Shown here: positions 1-12,767 of the stretch, in pieces
Layout: every line of letters begins with the position of its first letter
How positions within the stretch are numbered: position 1 is the stretch's first letter
DNA from: Halichondria panicea
Lineage: Eukaryota > Porifera > Demospongiae > Suberitida > Halichondriidae
DNA length: 64,000 bases
Assembly: GCF_963675165.1 (NCBI RefSeq)
Contig: NC_087386.1
Span: 298,931-362,930 of the forward strand
Direction of reading: 5' to 3'
Notes under the pieces: generated by a model
Database searches by the model: none
What the model was told of the DNA's origin: nothing
What the model saw: only the letters and a program-made list of their open reading frames with translations
Program-made: the position numbers and the translations under genes

Positions 1-241
1 AATTAATGACTTAATCTATCGTGTGAGATAGTAAGGATTGTCGACATAGCTGACTAGCTACTCTCATGGGAAACACCCACCTGCAATTACAGGGACAGTG
101 AAAGTATGCCAAGCGTTTGATTTCATTGAATTTATACGACGCATGATCGAGTTGTATTCAACATTTGGTCATTCTTTTAATTTATTGTGTAAGCATAATT
201 GTTGTGAAATGTATAGACGTACATGCAACCAATAACAATAG

Positions 242-1776
<1,535 letters not shown>

Positions 1777-2526
1777 ACACACTTCACACAACATTCAAAC
1801 ACTGAACTCTTTGCATTTATTGAGCGTTGTGTTGTATTCTTCTCTACTATAACAATATACTGTGTAGTGCCTCCATGGCCTGCAAATTACCAAGCATTTA
1901 ATTACTACTGTGAAGTGTTATTTGAGATGTTCATTGCCTTCTTGGATCATTGAGCATGTGCAGTAGAGACATGGGATGGTATGGATAGCTAGTCTGAGAA
2001 GTAATAAGCCTTATAGTCTAGTGGCCACGGGAATACAAGTGTGCGTGTACATACACAATAATATGCACTATTGTATGAGATAACAGAATAACTAGTTAGT
2101 CTACAGATAGCTTTGTGCATTTGAGGCAATCACTGGATCCCCTAAACATTCTCATAATACTTGACTGTATATCACTGACCGAGTGTTAGCTGTGGTTTGT
2201 AATGGTTTAAAATACTTGTGGTCATATCATTCTCGATTTACTATTATCCACAGCTCAGAGCGATCATGTTTCCTTGCATAATGCTTAACTTGATACCATC
2301 CAGTACTAACTTTGTAAGGTACTTAATTACATCGCATGCCCACTTATGTGGTAGTCCGGTTTCACATACTTTAACTAGTAATTATAAACAATGTATCAGT
2401 TTATAGCAACAGTACACTCGCACGTTCCAGTCTATAAAACACTCAAGTTGTGAGCAAATTTCATCAACTAAAAAGACTTGAGACTTGATTTTGTTGCTGG
2501 CTATTTGAAACAACACAACAGTGAAG
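1777..2526. other. Intergenic, no gene seen
   Basis: This stretch lies between the SMC1 stop and the EGF-protein start. It should hold the SMC1 3' UTR and the promoter of the next gene. It is AT-rich. No splice-flanked ORF, RNA gene or repeat stands out. Confidence 0.6.
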
Positions 2527-4285
2527 ATGCAACAACGATTGTTAACAATTGCCAGTGCTCTGTTACTGTGTGCATGGAGTGCTACAACTGCAGGTTTGTA
2601 CTTCATTGCACGTGTGCACATCCACACAACAAATGTTCGATTTGGTTTGTTTCATGTTTTCAACGATTCTTTATCTCTCCATGCATGCAGCGTATGAATG
2701 TGACCCACCCTGCAGTAACGGAGAATGTACAGCCTACTTGGGGGAGCTCTCATGCCAGTAAGTGCAAGGCTGTACAGTACATGCAGTCTGCTCCTGCATG
2801 CATACTGAATAATTGTGTAGTCTGCAGCACTTTTATGTTATTATTAGAGTGCTGCATTGCAAGGATTTCATCTTTCATGTTTGTGCAGGTGTTCTGGTAA
2901 CTGGTCTGGGCCTGCTTGCGATGTGTTTGTGTGTGAGCGCTCTAACCCTTGCCTCAGTGATGGAGTGTGTGCCGTGCATCCCACCAATTCCTCCCAGTAT
3001 CTCTGCACTTGTCCAATTGGATTCTCGGGCAGCCGATGTCAGTACAAGGTTCCCCAGGGATCACAATGTGAGGGAAATGTGATAATTAAGTGAGGCATGT
3101 GCATCTGGGGGAGTTCTTGATATTAATAAATCCATTAATTTCTGCAGCAAATTGTACCCTTGACCTTTGTGGTTCTCACGGTGTGTGTTACGATACCGTG
3201 GGACCTCGTAACGGCTTCCATTGCGATTGTCATGACGGTTACTACGGACTGACTTGTAACTACACGACTAATCCGTGTGTCAATGAAGATTGCAGTGGAC
3301 ATGGTCATTGCCGAGTCGTACCTGATATAAATGGCATTGTATCCGCGCTGTGTACGTGCAATGATTACTATGGTTTCGCTGGAAATGTGGTTCAATGTAA
3401 CATACAAACTCGATGGGAATGTCTTCCACAAAGCAACCTCTGCCAGAACGGAGGTGAATGCAGACTGACAGCCACAGCCTACACCTGCACTTGCCCTCCC
3501 AGTGAGTATAAGTGTTCACTAATCACTTTTAGACAAGCACTTACACTTTCTCTTTAGAGGATAATTGTTCTTATTGATCCCACGTAAACAACACTCTCTT
3601 ATATCACTAACCTCTTAAAAAACAAACTTTTGATTAATTTAAACTATAATTTCCCCACCCAGACTTCCAAGGCAAACATTGTGAGCTTCCCTTTGATGTA
3701 TGTTCTACTGGAGATCGTTGTGGCAACGGTGGGACCTGTCAGCCTGAAGGCCACTACTTCACTTGCTCCTGTCCCCCAAACCACACTGGAGAGACATGTA
3801 AACACTTAATTGACCCCTGCTTTGACAAATCTTGCCTCAACAACGGTGTCTGCATCGTAGAGGGAGACAGAAACTCAGATGGTTATTACTCCTTGAATGC
3901 AAGCTCAAGATGTGATTGTCCATGTGGCTACACAGGGGAGCAATGTGAGACCACTCTATCTCGATCAGATCCTTGCTCCCCCTCTCCGTGTGGTGATAAT
4001 GGAGTGTGCTCTCACACGGACACGGCTCCGTGGTTCTCCTGCAAGTGTTGGAGCGGCTACACTGGGATGCTGTGTCAAGAGATTGACTACTGTGCTAATC
4101 TACTTCAAAAGTATCCCTCGAGTCATTGCAAAGAATGTGGGAGTGTTAGAAACTCGTTTCATTGCCTCTGTGAAGATGGTTGGGGTGGTCAATATTGTGA
4201 TAAGGACATTGATGAGTGCTTCGATGAACCCTGTGCTAAAGGACAACAATGTACTAACAGAAAAGGATCATTCAGCTGTGCATAG
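2527..4285 (+). CDS. Secreted EGF-repeat protein (about ten EGF-like domains)
   Basis: Exons 2527-2593, 2691-2757, 2889-3067, 3148-3501 and 3663-4285 total 1290 nt, giving 429 residues. The ATG at 2527 was chosen because it opens a textbook signal peptide (MQQRLLTIASALLLCAWSA). About ten EGF-like modules follow, with six-cysteine spacing and C-x-C endings such as CTCPIGFSGSRC, CSCPPNHTGETC and CKCWSGYTGMLC. The ninth and tenth are joined by DIDEC, a calcium-binding EGF start. There is no transmembrane segment, so it is probably extracellular. Odd: the last EGF stops at SFSCA, before its final cysteine pair. Either the gene ends in mid-domain or a 3' exon was missed. EGF-only proteins cannot be matched to an orthologue by eye. 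Confidence 0.85.
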
Positions 4286-4490
4286 ATATAGTTCATTTAA
4301 TATTATTGTCTCACATTTCATTATTTTGTGCACACTTCATGTTCTACCCATCACGTGCTGTAAAAAAGTTATATTTCGAGGGCGGAAAATTACAAAGTTG
4401 AAAAGTAACATGTGTTGTTAACGATCTTTACCAGATATGTGCTTACCAAAGATATAGGAGGTTAGCTAGATAGTCTGACTGCATGCAGTC

Positions 4491-7400
4491 ATGGATGCTA
4501 GTGGAGCTGGAGCTGGTGCTATAAGAAACAGCGCTGTCCCTATGTCTCGGATAGGCCTCAATGACCACAAGGCAGGCATGAAGGGACTGGACAAACACAA
4601 GATTAATCAGGTATCCCATATCCAGCTCAGTATCATTATAACTCCTCAAACTATTGATAGTAATGCCAATGATAATTATTCCATATGTAATAGAGCTGCT
4701 CTGAAATTACAGTTAAATTATGAAATTATGGTTGCCCCTGAGGGACCAATCTTCTCTAGCTCTGTTTCCTCGCAGATTATCGTTGAGGCTTCGAAAGGGT
4801 CAAAGTACTATGAGAATGAAGTAAAGAAGGAGCAAACTGTTACTAAGAAGATTGAGACGATGGTTGCTAATCTACAGAGGCTAACAACTGCTCAAAAGAG
4901 TGCCTCCCAGCAAGCCATGGATCGTGAGGTGGACAGGCTGGAGAGGGATCGTGTCCTAGGTCGGGTGGTGGTTCATGCGGACATGGATGCATTCTATGCT
5001 GCCGTGGAGATGAGAGACAATCCAGCACTGAGGGACGTTCCCATGGCAGTGGGCAGTCAGGCCATGTTGGTGAGTGTACATAATTATACAGCTGGTTATT
5101 TTTCTATGGTAGATATTTTCATGTTGTAGAGCATCATCCGAAAATTAATATTCTACGTCACTATTGTTCTGAGCTGTACGACTATTTAGAATAGACATAG
5201 TACTTCATACAAATTTAAATACCTGCGCTATACAGTAGCTATATATAGCTATGAGATCATTACAGTCATCGCTGTACATGTACACAGTCTACCTCCAACT
5301 ATGCTGCTCGAAGGTTTGGAGTGAGGGCGGCCATGCCTGGGTTCATTGCTAGGAAACTGTGCCCTCGTCTTGTCATAGTGGGCACCAACTTTGACAAGTA
5401 TCGTGCCGTGTGTAAAGAGGTTCACTCTGTACTGGCCCGATATGACCCTCAGTTCTGCCCCATGGGTTTAGACGAGTCCTACCTCGATATCACTGACTAT
5501 GTGCTCAAGAAGTATCATATCAAGAAGCAGAATGATGGAACACAGCAAGACAGCCACACTCCACCACCATCAGAGCAAGGTGTTGGCCCCATTAGGCATA
5601 GGTCTAACTTGATGGATAAATATGATTTATTTCTTAGGTATTTGTTACAAACTAAAGCTTCAGACAGTCAAAGATAGTTGCCAAAAACACAAGGCCTCTT
5701 ATCTTTGTTTTGATTTGCTAGCCTTTCATTCGATCCTCCCGGTCAGTCTCTTATTAACAGCGGTGCTAATAATATTGTTCTCTTTGCTAGACTCTGATGA
5801 CCTCTGCACTCCACCTGATGGACCTCTCTCTGCTGCTCACTGGGAGATAGCTGCCTCTGTGGTTGCCGAGATACGCTCCCAGATTACCATGGTAACGGGG
5901 CTGACGGCCAGTGCTGGTATAGCTCCGAACATGATGCTAGCCAAAGTGGCCTCTGACATGAACAAGCCGGATGGTCAGTTTCTGGTGGAGCCTACTAGAG
6001 AGGGAGTGCTGGGGTTCGTACGACAACTGCCCATTAGGAAGGTACTGCTTGTACATATGTGTGTTAGCATATCACTGTAGAGGGTATGTACTGTGTCTGT
6101 GTTCTTATGTCCTACTATGTTTCAGCTCCACTATCCTCCCTAACCCCTCTCTCTGTATGTACTGATATATATCCCACTTCATGTTCACTACCCCCCCACC
6201 ATGTGCTGATATCCTTCACTATCCCCCCACCTCTCTCTCTGCGTGCTTATATCCTTCACTACCCCCCCCCCCCCACCCCCCTCTCTCTGCATGTGCTGAT
6301 ATCCTTCACTACCCCCCCACCTCTCTCTCTCTCTCTGTTTGTCCTGCAGATCTGTGGTATTGGCAAGGTGACAGAGAGACTGCTGCAAGGGCTAGGAGTG
6401 ACCACTTGTAACCACCTCTACCAACAGAGGGCTACTCTAAACCTCCTCTTCTCTTCCACGACCTCTCAACACTTCCTGCGGATTGCCATGGCGATAGGGG
6501 ACACTAACGTTCATTCGTACGGGTAAGGAATGATGTAATAGTTTTTGAGTGCCATTAATCGTGTCCTCTTTAGGAACAGCCAACGAAAGAGCTTGAGTAC
6601 TGAAAGGTAACAAAATGTTTTATGCAATTATTATTATTATTATTATTATTATTGGGTGTTGACACTACATCCGTTGTTTTGTTGCAGGACATTTGCTGAG
6701 CTCAGCAAAGAGAGCGACCTGTTGTGCAAGTGCAGGGAGTTGTGTGTGTGTCTGGCGGAGGAGATGATGAGGGAGGGGATAGCTGTGAGTGTGTGTGTGT
6801 GTGAGGGGGAGGGGCTAGCTGTGAGTGTGTGTGTGTGTGTGAGGGGGAGGGGCTAGCTGTGAGTGTGTGTGTGTGTGTGAGGGGGAGGGGCTACCTGTGA
6901 GTGTGTGTGTGTGTGTGAGGGGGAGGGGCTAGCTGTGAGTGTGTGTGTGTGTGTGAGGGGGAGGGGCTAGCTGTGAGTGTGTGTGTGTGAGGGGGAGGGG
7001 CTAGCTGTGAGTGTGTGTGTGTGAGGGGGAGGGGCTAGCTGTGAGTGTGTGTGTGTGTGTGTGAGGGGGAGGGGCTAGCTGTGAGTGTGTGTACACTACG
7101 TATACCTCTACTAGAGTCATTATTATCTGTTCCTTTGATTCCTCTGACTAACAAAATAATCTAGCTAACAATAACTACAATTGCCTTGCCCCCCTCTTAT
7201 AATTATATACATGTAGGGTAGAACTGTCACTCTGAAGATAAAGACCATTACCTTTGAGGTCCGCTCTCGAAGTGAGACCCTCCCCTGTCATGTGACCAGC
7301 TGTGACGACATTTACCGAACGGCTAGTCAACTACTGAGAGCAGAGATGGCCGCTGCCAGCCCCACCCCTCTTAGACTACGACTTATGGGTGAGTAAGACT

Positions 7401-8533
7401 AGCACATGTACACGCGTTGGAATAATAATATCTGATTTCTCCATTCTGTGCTTCCCAGTTCAAATTTATACATACATGTAGGTTGTATAGAATTGTGCCT
7501 GTTATTGAGTTGTACATGTACCGTATATCTTCTAATTTATCGGACAGGAAAAAATAATTATTTTGGAAATTGTCCGGGTATAATTAGAACAGATTTTTAT
7601 AGAGCGTGCAAAGTGTCCGGAATAATTAGAACAAGCAAGCAGCTGCATGCGAGCTAGCTAAGTTTAATAGAACAGTGTGCGACTGAATAGTTGCACTAGC
7701 TATCTAAAACTAGCTCTCAAAGCTATCTAACTGCAGCACTCTAAGTCTTACTTGCCGTCTATGAAAGAAACTCAACTTTTCAAGGGTATTGTCCGGATAT
7801 TTAGAACAAATGTAATATTAAAGCACTGGAGTGTCCGTTGTATTAGAACAACGAAAATTGCCCAAAAGAGTGTCCGGGGTATTAGAAGTGTCCGATAAAT
7901 TAGAAGGTATACGGTACTATATATAATATCCCCCCTCACACGCACACATTGGCAGGTGTCCGAGTGTCCACGCTTCAGCGCATCGGTACAGACAACATGC
8001 TTCAGCGCACCAGTACAGACAGCACGCTTCAGCGCACCAGTACAGACAACATGCTTCAGCGCACCAGTACAGACAACACGCTTCAGCGCACCGGTACAGA
8101 CAACACGCTTCAGCGCACCAGTACAGACAACATGCTTCATCGCACCAGTACAGACAACACGCTTCAGCGCACCGGTACAGACAACACGCTTCAGCGCACC
8201 AGTACAGACAGCACGCTTCAGCGCACCGGTACAGACAACATGATGAAGCTAACACACTTCTTCCACTCTCAACACCACCACCCAACAACGGACCCAACCA
8301 CTGACCCACTGTCGACTATTGAGCCCCCTAAAGAAGTCACTGATTGCCCCGTGTGTGGGAGACAGATCCCTACTAGTGATAACACCGTCCTCAACAGACA
8401 CCTTGACGACTGCCTCAGCTTGACCACCATTCAGGAGACAGCAGCTGCCAGAAAGAGACTATTGAACTCACCAGCTAGCTCACCACATAAGAGGCAGTGT
8501 TGTGTGAAACCCTTAGAGGCTTTTTGGACTTGA
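4491..8533 (+). CDS. POLK: DNA polymerase kappa
   Basis: Nine exons: 4491-4610, 4776-5069, 5288-5579, 5791-6041, 6350-6522, 6574-6606, 6688-6784, 7217-7388 and 7956-8533, giving 669 residues. It is a Y-family translesion polymerase that extends primers past bulky lesions. The N-clasp RIGLNDHKAGMKGLDKHKIN matches POLK specifically. Catalytic acidic residues lie in DMDAFYAAVE (D109, D111) and LDESYLDIT (D200/E201). TASAGIAPN and the helix-hairpin-helix ICGIGKVTERLL are intact. The C-terminus has a PIP-box-like MMKLTHFF (about 573-580) and a Rad18-type UBZ finger (CPVCGRQIP...HLDDCL) for binding PCNA and ubiquitin. Only one UBZ is seen. Odd: ten 9-residue repeats precede the PIP box, and introns 4 and 7 carry splice-site minisatellites. 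Confidence 0.95.
6133..6345 (+). repeat. Pyrimidine-rich minisatellite before POLK exon 5
   Basis: Four to five imperfect units of about 45-50 bp contain ATATCCTTCACTACCCCCCC followed by a CT-rich run. The last unit runs directly into the acceptor of the exon at 6350, so the polypyrimidine tract is multiplied in tandem. Confidence 0.85.
6777..7092 (+). repeat. Minisatellite spanning the POLK exon 7 donor
   Basis: The units are 32-38 bp and read GTGAGT, then a TG run, then GAGGGGGAGGGGCTAGCT. The donor GCT|GTGAGT at 6784/6785 is the first of nine GTGAGT copies, and the last bases of the exon match the repeat end. The first unit is 36 nt, so using the next donor (6821) would add 12 codons in frame; other units shift the frame. 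Confidence 0.9.
7519..7916. mobile_element. MITE copy 1 (TIR TACCGTATATCTTCTAATTT)
   Basis: A 398-bp non-coding element in POLK intron 8 with inverted termini, starting TACCGTATATCTTC and ending GAAGGTATACGGTA. Motifs of the type GTCCGG...TTAGAAC recur inside. A second copy lies in opposite orientation at 49596-50000. A TA at each end suggests a TA target-site preference. Confidence 0.85.
7973..8242 (+). repeat. 27-bp coding minisatellite in POLK (10 copies)
   Basis: Ten uninterrupted 27-nt units lie within exon 9. Each encodes LQR-(I/T)-(G/S)-TD-(N/S)-(M/T), residues about 484-573. Differences among units are mainly single substitutions. The array lies in the linker between the little-finger domain and the PIP box/UBZ. 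Confidence 0.95.
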
Positions 8534-8851
8534 CTCTAATAGTATTAATTGTTGCTCCAACAGTTTTTCATTTTGTGTAATGAGTTTAATGATGACACTG
8601 ATAATTAATACTAAGCCCTATGCATGGGCAAACAATCATTAAAACACAAGATGAACAATCTATAAACTATGGTGTTACTCAGTTGTATATACATGTATAT
8701 ATACAGTAAAATCTGTCACTTGTCTATTATAGATGAGTTACTACAGCAGTTAACGGCCTATACAAGGACAACAAGTATAATGTAATTGCACACTCAGATA
8801 CAGATGGGGGGGGGGGGGGGGGGGTACCAAATTGCACACAACAACGAATAA
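8534..8851. other. Convergent intergenic region, poly-G tract
   Basis: This region separates the 3' ends of POLK (+) and the Calx-beta gene (-). It contains a run of about 19 G at 8805-8824. No coding sequence was recognised with confidence. A possible extra minus-strand 3' exon near 8630 would add only a few residues. Confidence 0.6.
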
Positions 8852-11800
8852 TCACCTACCATCAGTATTGATGATAATAACAGTGGCATTATTGATGATG
8901 TTGACATTAGTATCAAGAGAATGTGCTGTCAACAGGAACGCCTCATCCAGCTCTACCGTACTGTCATTAGATATCTTAATGTCTATGCACATGTGAGATC
9001 CTGGACCATCACGAGCAGTTCCACTGAGGAACGTGACCGTGGTGGTGTTGACAACAGTGTAGTCACTCGGCTCTATAGATGGGAGTGAACAACATGGCTA
9101 CACTGCATGAGTAGCTATAGTTACCAGTGGCATTTCCATCTTGTGAGACTAGATCCACTTGTATTTCCACGTTTCTGGGCAGATTGCTAGCTATCTCCAC
9201 ACAAACACTTACTGTTCCATTCTCCTCTGCTACGGAGACCACCTCCTGACTGAACTGAAAGTCAAGTGCTGTAGATGTACAAATCAAAATCAATTATTTT
9301 GTATTGAAGTGTGAACTTCATGAATTGTATCCAGCAAGGGAAAGGGCAGTACAATAGGGTGCTGTAAATCAATAGTAATGAACAAAGTTTTCAAACATTA
9401 TTGGATATCGCCGTTCAAAAAAGCTCTACTTAACGCTGGGTCCCCTTCATTTTAAATCGGCTCTGTAACTAGGTTCTCAGGATGGTAAATGGTAAATGCT
9501 CGGGAATTAAGTTGGCAGCAAAATAATATTATTTGCAAGTTATACATGCATGACGCTGTATACATAACTACAGCTTACGTATGGTTGCAGCAATTGGTTC
9601 AATTCTTCCGGGCTGTGTTCTACAACATGTGTGTGTGGGTATTGTAGTAAGAGCTGCATGGCTGTCAACAATTCCTGTGCTGTAAAGCTACATGCCATTG
9701 AAATAAATATGACTCCATGCAGGGCACAAAATTAATATCAACATGAAGCCATTCTTTTAATCTGTTGCAGCATTACATACGCACTGTACCTGTTAGTGCA
9801 TTCGAGAACCACGTCGACTACCGTTGCTAGCACTGGGTTGAGAGTGTGCTGGTTTAGAATTGCAAGGAGTATCTCACTGTCAGTGTAATCTATAATATCG
9901 CATCTCAACCACATTTTTTAATCAATATACAACATTTCACTTACTACACGCTATTTGTTGGTTCAGAGCCTGACTCACATGACCTGCCAGGAGAGTAGCA
10001 GTGACATTAGCTTCCAGACCGCTGGGAATGACCAGCTATACAGAAGATGGGGGAGGGGGGGGGGGTGAGGACACGGTTAGATGATCGCATGATCACCTGT
10101 GGTGAGATGTTGCCAAGTTCAGGGATGGTTGTGAAACTGGTGTAGAAGACAAACACTCCAGCTCGAGTCAGAGGGCCTGCATGTGTGTGTGCAGTGTTAG
10201 GGGGTCAGACTATAGAGGACCTGCATGTGTGTGTGCAGTGTTAGGGGGTCAGAGGGCCTGCATGTGTGTGTGCAGTGTTAGGGGGTCAGACTATATATAG
10301 AGGGCCTGCATGTGTGTGTGCAGTGTTAGGGGGTCAGAGGGCCTGCATGTGTGTGTGCAGTGTTAGGGGGTCAGACTATATATAGAGGGCCTGCATGTGT
10401 GTGTGCAGTGTTAGGGGGTCAGACTATAGAGGGCCTGCATGTGTGTGTGCAGTGTTAGGGGGTCAGAGGGCCTGCATGTGTGTGTGCATGCAGTGTTCGG
10501 GGGTCAGAGGGCCTGCATGTGTATAGACTAGTGTTAGGGGGTCAGAAGGCCTGCATGCATGCATGTGTGTAGACTAGTGTTAGGGGGTCAGAGGGCCTGG
10601 CTGCATGTGCATGTGTAGACTATAGTGTTAGGGCCATGCAGTGTATGCCTTAACTCACCAGGGCCAGGAAAGACAGTGATGGAACCATTGGTTAGGGGGG
10701 CCTCTCGGTAAAACTCCTGTGTGGAGCCACTGGTATCCAAGAGTGTTAGTTTGTTGATTGGAGCTGGTAGCCTACAATTAAAGTATAATAAATACAGAAC
10801 CCTCACATGTGACATACCTCCTGATCACAGTCATGGTGTCCATGTCGACGATGCTGACGACTCTATTGATATATGTGATCCCGGCATCAAATGGAATGTT
10901 GACATCATCCACACTGCAAGCCAGACTCCTAGCCTCATCTGCTACACTCTGTCTCATACGATGTACATACTCCACACGTCTCCTCGTTCTGGTATTCTGT
11001 ATATCATCACAATACTCAGGGAATTGTTCATGCCTATAACAACATTGCATGCCTTACAAGCTGCTCAAGTCTAGCAGACACCCCAGTGCCTCCAATTCTT
11101 GCTCCTGGTGCAGTCCCACCATCTAGTCCACTCAAGAGTGCAGTGTCGACACACACAACATTAGCTGAGAATCCAGGGAAGCGTACCGTTTCACTGGTCC
11201 TCAGTATCACCTCAATGGTATCTGCAGTATAGTAGTGAGATGAGAGGTGTATATATAGTCGGAAGATGAGGGATTATCTCATCGCTGTTAAGCTGTTGCT
11301 GGAGGGAGCTAGGGATGATATTACCACACGCTTCAAGGGACCCAAAACCTCCTCCCAGCTGGCTCACTAGAAGGTAGTCCACACACCTATGAGAGAGCAG
11401 CCATTAGATGCATGACCTTCGATATATATACACATGAAATCTTTACGAATGATATACTTCTTACTTTGTTTGGCCATTGTCGTTACATGAAGGTGGTTCC
11501 AGGTCCAAAGACACGAGGTTGAAGACAGAAAAATGGTTGCTGGGACATTGTACTCTGTATCGTATTAGCTGCTCGTTACGATAGCTATAAAAACAAAACA
11601 AAACAGTGACTTGCATGCATGTGTGAAATTAATGGACTGACTCTTGTTGTCCATATCCTGGGGAGAAAAGATACAAAATTCTAGGATCTCCACCGATGGT
11701 AGGGATAGCTTGTAGGATGTGGTTATCACGTGAGCGAATGCTACACTTCAGGGGAGTTTCACGAATCGTTGTAGTGTACGCTGCATACTCACTGCATGCA

Positions 11801-12088
11801 TGCAAGTAAGGGTATATATTCATGACGATGCAGTAATCAGGTATGGCAAGACCTTCATTGGACATGTAAGGAACGTACTTGATTTGTGGCACAGGAGGTC
11901 TCCCTGTGTTGACAATGTTGCAGGGGAGGAAGTCCAAACGGTTGAGCAGACAGCGTGGTGGCGAGCCAAACTGGCAGTAACTCCTGTCACGTATATGCAG
12001 CAGTAAGGTATATTGGAATCAATTCATGAAGGGCTTACCCTTGCACTAGGATACTCAGTAATGCTGCAGCAATGATCAGCAGCTGCAT
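8852..12088 (-). CDS. Secreted protein with C-terminal Calx-beta domain
   Basis: Thirteen minus-strand exons: 12039-12088, 11642-11983, 11465-11584, 11325-11386, 11058-11221, 10818-11014, 10659-10771, 10097-10176, 9945-10035, 9790-9889, 9579-9687, 9125-9254 and 8852-9072. Together they encode 592 residues. The start gives a signal peptide (MQLLIIAAALLSILVQG). The middle is cysteine-poor and not recognised. The C-terminus (EVVSVAEENGTVSVCVEI ... SDYTVVNTTTVTF ... DEAFLLTA) is a Calx-beta fold, typical of extracellular adhesion or calcium-binding proteins. No transmembrane segment is seen. The end is tentative: the reading frame stops at NTDGR, but GATG|GTAGGT there could be a donor. The acceptors at 11014 and 9254 are inferred. 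Confidence 0.7.
10177..10640 (-). repeat. Minisatellite spanning an acceptor in the Calx-beta gene
   Basis: About eleven units of 36-46 bp contain, on the plus strand, GGCCTGCATGTGTG and CAGTGTTAGGGGGTCAGA. On the minus strand each carries CATGCAG|GCC, a copy of the true acceptor used at 10176/10177. The repeat starts at that splice site. Confidence 0.85.
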
Positions 12089-12767
12089 GATGACAGCAAT
12101 CGTTTGCAGCTATTCTTATACACGAAGACTGCAAGTAATCTGTGACTGCAAACTTTCTCGTACTCCAGTTTATGTAGTGGCCTGCATTCAGCATGATGAT
12201 GGTGGAATGTGGTATATGTACACACTGGTATCTGGATAATAGGAGACGCATACACTTGTTAGAGGTATTACAGAACATGAAGTAAATGTTTAGCATGGCT
12301 ATCTAAAAATGCTATGTAATTGCACTGATTGATCAAACACCTTTGTAAGGATTGCACTGATTGATCAAACACCTTTGTAAGGATTGCACTGATTGCTGCT
12401 ATAACAAGTAATCTGTGTGCATGGAGAAGTATGTAAGGTTCATAGCAATATGTCAGTCTTGTTGCTCTCTAGTTGTTCATAACTTACTATATATAATTAT
12501 ACACCTTAATTCATCAACAGATCTGGAGCCTATATCTGTTGTACATCCACATGCACAATTGAGTTTTCTTGGGCATTGGTCCTATCAATCATAAAATGCT
12601 AATCAGTAGATATACCCATGTACTATAAATCAAATTATACACACCTTGTGACAACACATACACAAGAACAGGGGCCCATAAATAAGAGAATGGGCTCCTG
12701 ACAAGAAACACGAACAACTTATACACACCTTGACAACACACATTCACATACACAAGAAACATAAAGT
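12089..12767. other. Intergenic, short tandem repeat only
   Basis: This lies between the Calx-beta 5' end and the TRNT1 3' end, both on the minus strand. About two and a half copies of a 34-bp unit (TTGATCAAACACCTTTGTAA) occur near 12320-12395. No gene is seen; it should hold the Calx-beta gene promoter. Confidence 0.6.

Noticed and set aside
6086-6526. Proline/serine-rich ORFs across POLK intron 4
   Set aside because: They are translations of a pyrimidine-rich minisatellite; the POLK frame skips it by good splice sites.
7973-8242. CRISPR-like regular repeats
   Set aside because: The units are contiguous 27-mers without spacers and lie in a polymerase exon of an animal gene.
7772-8309. Antisense and alternate-frame ORFs with cysteine-rich repeats opposite POLK exon 9
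   Set aside because: They are the 27-bp coding minisatellite read in other frames; the plus-strand frame joins the POLK exons and ends in the PIP and UBZ motifs.
12024-12296. 90-residue minus-strand ORF at the 5' end of the Calx-beta gene
   Set aside because: A different frame in the same place gives a clean signal peptide that splices in frame to the next exon.
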